This document shows positions 19,272-24,758 of a stretch of 24,758 nucleotides of DNA, one piece after another. The notes beneath the pieces were generated by a model. It saw nothing but the letters and a program-made list of their open reading frames with translations. It did no database searches and had not been told where the DNA came from. Location: assembly GCA_000316135.1 (NCBI GenBank), contig JH994032.1, positions 3,230 through 27,987 on the forward strand. The letters run 5' to 3'. The DNA comes from Trachipleistophora hominis (lineage: Eukaryota > Microsporidia > Pleistophoridae). The position numbers and the translations under genes were made by a program. Positions within the stretch are counted from its first letter, which is position 1. Each line of letters starts with the position of its first letter.

Positions 19272-20277
19272 ATATAACACGTAAGATTGTAATTTTTTAC
19301 ATTTATAATTGTTTTGTTGGCTTTACTAAGATGCTGGCAACGATTTCTCTACAATTACTGGGTTCATAGCTAATGAATGATCTGATGCCATCAAAAAGTT
19401 TCTGAATAGCTAGAAAGTAGTTTATAAAAAAAACGAGACGATTTATGAAGAATTGCATTTAAACAGATACTTTAATGAATTCCTAATTTGTTTTATAGGA
19501 AAGCAATAACTTAATCAGTCGAAATTGATACAAATTGTTTATGGTTAGTTAATCGAATCCTAAAAAGTAAATGTGTGCTAAACTGAGCTAAATATAAGAT
19601 ATTAATCAACTGTATATATGATACAATATCTATTTTGGAGATAAAAGTGTTAATATACATGAGTATCGTGATGATCTACTTTTTTTATTGGAAATATCGG
19701 TTTTATTGTTTGAAAATAATTATTCTCACAATTCACGGACTAAATTGTACGTTCGTAGATTCATCAAAGCTAGTTTTAACTTCTAAAATTTAGCCAATTT
19801 AATTTTTTGTTAGCATGTAGGATTAATAAACACTAAGTTCCCTCGTACATGTACACATACGTACCAAACTATGGTTAAAAGGGGCTTTAATACATCTACA
19901 TATTTTAACGTAATGGGAGCGTTTATTAACAGTCCTTGATGTGTGCATCGATAGTAAAATATGTAGAATTGTATTCAGTACCCGTATAACATAAAAATGC
20001 AATTTCTGTATGGACAAAAATTAACAAACTAGTTAGAGTCGAACACAACCATTTAACTCTACAGACTTTGCACGTTGATAGCTCAATTCTGACAAAATTA
20101 CAGAAGAACAAAAAGTTCGTATGAGAACAGTGTTTAATACAATTGTTTGTATCTTTCGCTCGTCCGGCTACTTTAAAATGCTGATTTACAATTAAATAAT
20201 TATATTCTCTCATTAACATTAAATATATCATGCAGAGTAAAATGTCTTAATTTCGACTATTAACAATATTTAGAATT

Positions 20278-20365
20278 ATATCTGTTGGGCCGATACATAT
20301 TGCAACATAAAGGTTATTTATCTAACTGATTAAATAGAGGAAGTTGGTTCCGGGCCAATAATATC
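20278..20365. repeat. 5-bp target-site duplication ATATC around copy C
   Basis: ATATC at 20278-20282 and again at 20361-20365 directly flank copy C. Only these edge repeats are meant. The sequence differs from that flanking copy B, as expected for independent insertions. Confidence 0.85.
20283..20360 (-). mobile_element. 78-bp interspersed element, copy C
   Basis: On the minus strand this copy reads TATTGGCCCGGAACC at the start and TCGGCCCAACA at the end. It is exactly 78 bp, with about 8 differences from copy B. One change affects the first end (TGTTGG to TATTGG) and one breaks the central palindrome (CAACAT to CAATAT), while the C-rich terminal blocks are kept. It carries no ORF. Confidence 0.88.
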
Positions 20366-20874
20366 TAAACAAACAATACGTTATAATTGTTGCTTTGGTG
20401 CCAATCTCTCATATTCTACCATATGAATAAACATACTCTAGATTGCAATAGTATCGGTAAACAATTGAGGTATGAACCATAGGTACCATTCTTGTTCGTC
20501 GTACCAAATAGGTAAACTTTGATAATAGTTTTTTAATCGGTAATACTTCTCATTATACTCTGTTAGTAACATGTATCAGCAATTTAAATTTAAAGGTACG
20601 ATGGTATATAAATATAGAGTAAAATTTTTTAAGTTACCTAATAAGCGGAGAATCAAAACAGATTTGAAACGCGTAATAAAACCAGAGTGATTTCATAGTA
20701 GATTAACAAACATTCCTAATTAAGTAAACACAGTTGGTTTGATTTATTGTTTTAGAATCTACGTGTAAGTGCAAAGTTTTATTGTGTACTTTACTTTTTA
20801 TTACGGTTCAATATGCTATCTCTTTCTATCAAAAAATATTTTGAAAAAAAATTATATATAAGTCTACAAAATTC

Positions 20875-20902
20875 AAAACATAAGCCATAAGGCTTATGTT
20901 TT
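20875..20902. other. perfect 12-bp inverted repeat with 4-nt loop
   Basis: AAAACATAAGCC (20875-20886), loop ATAA, then GGCTTATGTTTT (20891-20902). On the plus strand the stem ends in a short T-run, giving a terminator-like look, but no gene is recognised next to it. It may be a cruciform, an RNA hairpin or a relic of an inverted-repeat element. Confidence 0.6.
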
Positions 20903-21458
20903 CTAAAGCAATAACTTGGATCTTCTCTGTTATATCCAAATTGATGCTCAATTGTGAAAAATTTCCACGTAAAATCAATTAAAAAATGGGAAATACAAAA
21001 ACTTCCACAACAATCCAAACAAATTTTTTATAAACACGATAATTTTTATTTTAAATCGAAATATAATGTTAAGACTAACAATAAGATGCACATCTCATTA
21101 AAAAAATAACAACACATACTAAATTGTAAAATTTTATGGTAATTTACGATTTTTCAACTAGATACAATCGTTTTTTACCCGCGATGGCTATTTATCAATC
21201 AAGGAATCGCCTTCAAAAGAAGGTACTATAAATAAAACAAGCACAAAAAATAGAAATGTACATTTGTGGTTAAAAAAATATATTCCATAAATAGCAGCGT
21301 TTGGTTCGAAATGAACCTGTCTATTCAATTTTTCGAATATGATACGCCGTTTGTTCCTCTATAAATACATATTTGAAACACCAAATTTATGATCTGTGAT
21401 ATTTTATCAGATCTGAATATTTTTAATTTTTTTAAATGACGCATGTTTCATTTTCTTT

Positions 21459-21516
21459 CACATTACTATCACAAACATACTCTCCTTGTCTGCAGAGACC
21501 GATCACAGCCATCGGC
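21459..21516 (+). repeat. sequence upstream of the LRR-like gene, similar to 7563-7620
   Basis: This segment lies about 120-175 bp before the ATG at 21635 and is one of the few GC-richer patches there (CTGCAGAGACCGATCACAGC and neighbours). The similarity to 7563-7620 is described at that entry. It could be a promoter element shared by members of a gene family, or a fragment of an old repeat. Confidence 0.3.
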
Positions 21517-21634
21517 TTTTGATCATGTCAAGCAACTAATAGATATTTTTAATTCCATAAACGATTTTTTCACATTTTAAAAAAAGAAATGACCAAATCT
21601 ATTTAATGACACAAAATTTTTTATATCTTAAAAT

Positions 21635-24493
21635 ATGTTATACAATATAACTGATTACGTAACTGCAACCGTAATATACATTTTCGTTTTCAAACCTACT
21701 TTGAGCGAAAAAAATGAATATATGGTGTTCAATAACTTGGAACATACACAGATGTCAAGATTTATTACGTTTCTAGAGCAGGAGAAAGTAACGAATAAAC
21801 ATTTTAGTGTAGAACAATGTAATATCGATCAAATAATCAACGGAAATGCAATATCTAAAACAAATGCAGATTTAAACGAGATTGAGCCAGAATCGGGTGA
21901 TAGTAAGCCGAAAAGAGCGAAAATAGAACAGCAACCGCACACATATTACGATTATATACGTTCATATTATAATGAAAATCGGTCGTATAAAATAGTTAGA
22001 TTACCTTTCACTAAAAAATTATATCAAAAAATATTGGCTTCGGGTTCTATTCGTGCAACAACATTTGAACAAAAAGATTATTTTGACATATTTAAATATG
22101 TATTCTTACATTTGGATGATAATGTAGAACTTTTAAGCGAAATGTGTGAAAGTATACAAGAAAATCCTACTGAATTTTTGAGGTTATTCGAAAATGACTC
22201 AGATGAGAAAGCACGATCAAATTCGTTTCACAATTTTACCACTGATTGTACTTGTTGTAATTCTGAACGTTGTATTGAAACATTTTGGGAAAGCGTGAAC
22301 ACGTATATTATATGTAGACTAAAATTAAACCAGAAATACATTGCTATGGTATATGGTGAGAATAGCCGAGAATGCGGAGTATCTCTAAACAAAGAGCTTG
22401 AAAACTTTAATATTGGCTTCTTCTTTCAATGTTTGCAAGTGGAATATGACACCCTAAGAGAAAATATCGCTGAATTCCATAAGGCTTTCCAAAATCGACC
22501 CCGCAACACAACATTAACAATAATAATGAGAGTATTTCGGCCAATCGATGAATTAAAACCGGCCATAAGTGGCAAATATTCACTAAACGATGATATTACG
22601 GAGTTGCTTCAGCATGAGTTTTTTAAACAAAAATATATTGAAAAAGTAGCTATAAAAGTAGAATCTGATAAATTAAATAGAAATCCTGTGAAAAATAAAG
22701 GTGATTATCCTTACGATTACGTAACCTATCTCAAATTTACAATCGATTTTAAGAATAACGAAATACAACCAATACGTGATATGAAAGTATGCATCAGTGA
22801 TGATATTTATGCAATAAATAGCACCAAATTTGCAAATTTAAGTCGTTTTACAATACAAAACGTGAAGTTTGCACAAACTCTCACCTTTAGTGAGAAGTGG
22901 AAGAATTTTGGTTTGTATAATTTTGAGGGAAATCCAGAAAAAACAATACATGTTCGTAGTGGTAGAGAAAAACTAATAATAAAAGAAACGATCGGAAGAT
23001 TTGACTTGTCGGGTACTGCCGGTTTCAGCAAAGTGCTCCTGTCTAAGGATTCAGAATTTTCATTCAAGAAAAGACAAACATCGACAATGAGTTCACTTTG
23101 TCTCGTCCAGTTACGAATTGATACACCTATAACCATAGATAGGAACATAGTATGTGTTGTTATTGCTGAAATAGAATGCAATGATATAATCACACTCGAA
23201 ATAACGTCATGCCATGATAACATTGAAATTTTTGATAGTAAGGGAATATTTAAATTTGAAGGAATTTTTTGCGCACAGCTAAATTTTACTAAAAACACTT
23301 TTCTTGGTATTGAGAAGATACATAATATACCGCGAATGTGTTTTACACTTTATTGTTGTGCGATAAATGACGCTGTTCAGCTACCAGATTATTATAATAC
23401 GATTGAACTTAAGGAGATTAATATTAATAACAATTTTAAAATCAACAATGGTTGCAGTATATTGAGAATATTTTGTTGCAGGGGAAAAATAGTTATACCG
23501 GAAGGTACGCATTTAAAAGTGTTGAAAATTGTGTTTGATCCTATAAAATATAATGAGTTGATAATCGAAGGTATGCCTGATGTAAACGAGCTGATTTTAC
23601 AGGATCTTTGCTGTGACTATAGCGTCATAACACACATACTCAATCAGCTTGGGAACGTAATGTTTTTGAAAATAGTATGTTCAGATGAACAGAAAGTAAA
23701 CACATTAAGTTTTGAAGCATATTTGAACAAACAATATGTAAGTTCACCTTATTTCGAGAATTCAAGCCATAAAAACCAGCAGAATGAAGATGAAATTATT
23801 TTAGATGATGTATCTTCCAGTCAAATTATACACCGAATAGTACAAAACTTCCTTAATGCATTCCACAAATGCAAGTTGATTTCACGAATACATGGTTTGA
23901 CATACATAGGAGTTCTTATGAGCAATCACGACCTGCAACAATATTCAATGCATGCAGCTAATCTTAAGGCATTGGATGCTGGCATAGAATATTTGACAAA
24001 TAATTCTTTTGAATACATGCCTCAAAGAATCGAATTCTTGAACTTGTGCGATTCGTGCACGCCGGATGAAAATTTATTGTCAAAATTCGAGAATCTAAAA
24101 AACTTTGATAAGCTTAAAGTTATCGTGGTAGATGCCGTTTTCGTTGCCAATGTTACCAACTTTCAATTTCTTCCTGAATCCACCGAGGTGCTAATGTTCA
24201 AAGATTTTGGCTGGGGAGACAGATCTCAAATTGAAAAAGAGATTACCAAACTTAAATTACGTAAGCTGTATGTGTTTAAGGAGGTCGAAGAAGGTACTAA
24301 AGTCGATGAACAGGTGATAAATGAAAATCTTCGTAAAATTTTGGAAACACTCGGTCATTATGTTGAATTCGAGAATCTTGAAAGCTTTGTTGTTGTTGAT
24401 AGAAAGGAGCATTACGAAATTGATCCGGTTAGTTTTAACCCTATAAATCAGTACAGACGAATGCTAAACATGAGAATCGGCGAAAATCAATAA
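21635..24493 (+). CDS. large leucine-rich-repeat-like protein with NLS-like motif
   Basis: This 952-residue protein is the longest in the window. I see irregular leucine-rich-repeat-like strands from about residue 627 (LKVLKIVFDP, then NELIIEG and NELILQDL) and again in the last 170 residues (IEFLNLCD, LKVIVVDA, LRKLYVFKEV, LESFVVVD), spaced as in LRR proteins but without clean consensus repeats. Large LRR families are known in several microsporidia, which fits, but membership is inference. Residues 9-19 are hydrophobic and could be a weak signal sequence. KPKRAKIE (91-98) resembles a short basic nuclear-localisation signal. A cysteine cluster, C-T-C-C-N-S-E-R-C (205-213), could bind metal. 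In-frame Met30 and Met40 are alternative starts; no CCC motif precedes any of them. AATAAA overlaps the stop. Base composition is AT-rich like the other lineage-specific genes. Confidence 0.85.
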   Translation: MLYNITDYVTATVIYIFVFKPTLSEKNEYMVFNNLEHTQMSRFITFLEQEKVTNKHFSVEQCNIDQIINGNAISKTNADLNEIEPESGDSKPKRAKIEQQPHTYYDYIRSYYNENRSYKIVRLPFTKKLYQKILASGSIRATTFEQKDYFDIFKYVFLHLDDNVELLSEMCESIQENPTEFLRLFENDSDEKARSNSFHNFTTDCTCCNSERCIETFWESVNTYIICRLKLNQKYIAMVYGENSRECGVSLNKELENFNIGFFFQCLQVEYDTLRENIAEFHKAFQNRPRNTTLTIIMRVFRPIDELKPAISGKYSLNDDITELLQHEFFKQKYIEKVAIKVESDKLNRNPVKNKGDYPYDYVTYLKFTIDFKNNEIQPIRDMKVCISDDIYAINSTKFANLSRFTIQNVKFAQTLTFSEKWKNFGLYNFEGNPEKTIHVRSGREKLIIKETIGRFDLSGTAGFSKVLLSKDSEFSFKKRQTSTMSSLCLVQLRIDTPITIDRNIVCVVIAEIECNDIITLEITSCHDNIEIFDSKGIFKFEGIFCAQLNFTKNTFLGIEKIHNIPRMCFTLYCCAINDAVQLPDYYNTIELKEININNNFKINNGCSILRIFCCRGKIVIPEGTHLKVLKIVFDPIKYNELIIEGMPDVNELILQDLCCDYSVITHILNQLGNVMFLKIVCSDEQKVNTLSFEAYLNKQYVSSPYFENSSHKNQQNEDEIILDDVSSSQIIHRIVQNFLNAFHKCKLISRIHGLTYIGVLMSNHDLQQYSMHAANLKALDAGIEYLTNNSFEYMPQRIEFLNLCDSCTPDENLLSKFENLKNFDKLKVIVVDAVFVANVTNFQFLPESTEVLMFKDFGWGDRSQIEKEITKLKLRKLYVFKEVEEGTKVDEQVINENLRKILETLGHYVEFENLESFVVVDRKEHYEIDPVSFNPINQYRRMLNMRIGENQ

Positions 24494-24494
24494 A
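24489..24494 (+). terminator. polyadenylation signal overlapping the LRR-like stop
   Basis: AATAAA includes the TAA stop at 24491-24493. Confidence 0.6.
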
Positions 24495-24758
24495 ATTAAG
24501 ATTTGTTCTTCTAATATGAACACGATTTTTGTTTTTTCTTTAATTGATATGGTAATAAAACTATATTATACTAGCTGCGCTATTCCATTTATGAAACAGA
24601 AAGTTTGAATTAATGTGAATTTAATTTATAATTTTTCTAAATATCTTAACTTTAATCCATCTTATTCATTTCTTGTTGAGTAATATTTTTCAGTTAGGAT
24701 TGGAAAACTATTTTTCTTCCGCATCAAACAATTACTCGAAACATCGGTCTTAAATGAA
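24494..24758. other. 3' flank, nothing recognised
   Basis: The last 265 bp are AT-rich and show no gene, repeat or RNA signature; the window ends here. Confidence 0.5.

Larger units (their letters stand above)
16823..21634. other. 4.8-kb gene-free stretch
   Basis: The longest gap in the window. It contains repeat copy C (20283-20360), a 12-bp hairpin (20875-20902), a smaller hairpin GGTTC/GAACC (21303-21317), a possible frameshifted relic (18920-19271) and the sequence at 21459-21516 that resembles 7563-7620. No intact gene, tRNA or rRNA was recognised; open frames at 18380-18592, 19823-20231 and 20791-21018 on the minus strand resemble no protein and lack start and end motifs. Confidence 0.5.

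Noticed and set aside
22807..23298. 163-codon minus-strand frame
   Set aside because: It lies wholly inside the LRR-like gene and has no start signal or recognisable domain.

Overview
The window looks like a gene-poor stretch of a microsporidian nuclear genome. I cannot name the species; a gene-sparse, AT-rich lineage of the Trachipleistophora/Vavraia type fits best. The grounds are: compact intronless genes; a CCC triplet 3-13 nt before the start codon of five genes, which is a known microsporidian start-site signal; AATAAA signals that overlap or closely follow stop codons; and core eukaryotic proteins (thioredoxin, ribosomal protein eS12, a PKA-type kinase) mixed with signal-bearing proteins I cannot assign and a large leucine-rich-repeat-like protein. 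Eight genes cover about 28% of the window.

Layout. 1-2555 has no supported gene, but holds a GC-rich island (about 90-290) and repeat copy A. 2556-3946 is a divergent pair: thioredoxin (-) and eS12 (+). 4684-5016 is a small single-pass membrane protein. 5017-9047 is gene-free, with repeat copy B, a weak reverse-transcriptase-like relic and other decayed-looking frames. 9048-10139 encodes an unassigned secretory protein and 12264-12932 a membrane-anchored Ser/Thr/Pro-rich protein with a 21-bp coding minisatellite. 14355-14696 (-) is a small protein with a hydrophobic C-terminus. 15899-16822 (-) is a PKA-like catalytic subunit. 16823-21634 is gene-free, with repeat copy C and a strong 12-bp hairpin. 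21635-24493 is the 952-residue LRR-like protein.

The most solid unusual observation is a 78-bp interspersed element present three times. Its ends are TGTTGG and CCAACA, and the two better-preserved copies (about 90% identical, opposite orientations) are each flanked by a perfect 5-bp direct repeat, CGTAT and ATATC. This is a mobile-element insertion signature, either a very small solo LTR or a MITE-like DNA element. It also has three internal inverted repeats.

I see no operon or shared pathway. Core genes are GC-richer (about 43-48% in sampled lines) than the lineage-specific genes (about 33-36%), and three of the four AT-richer or unassigned genes without the CCC motif are also the ones with least recognisable function. 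At this base composition, open frames of 50-80 codons arise often by chance, so short frames in the gene-free stretches are reported only with low confidence.
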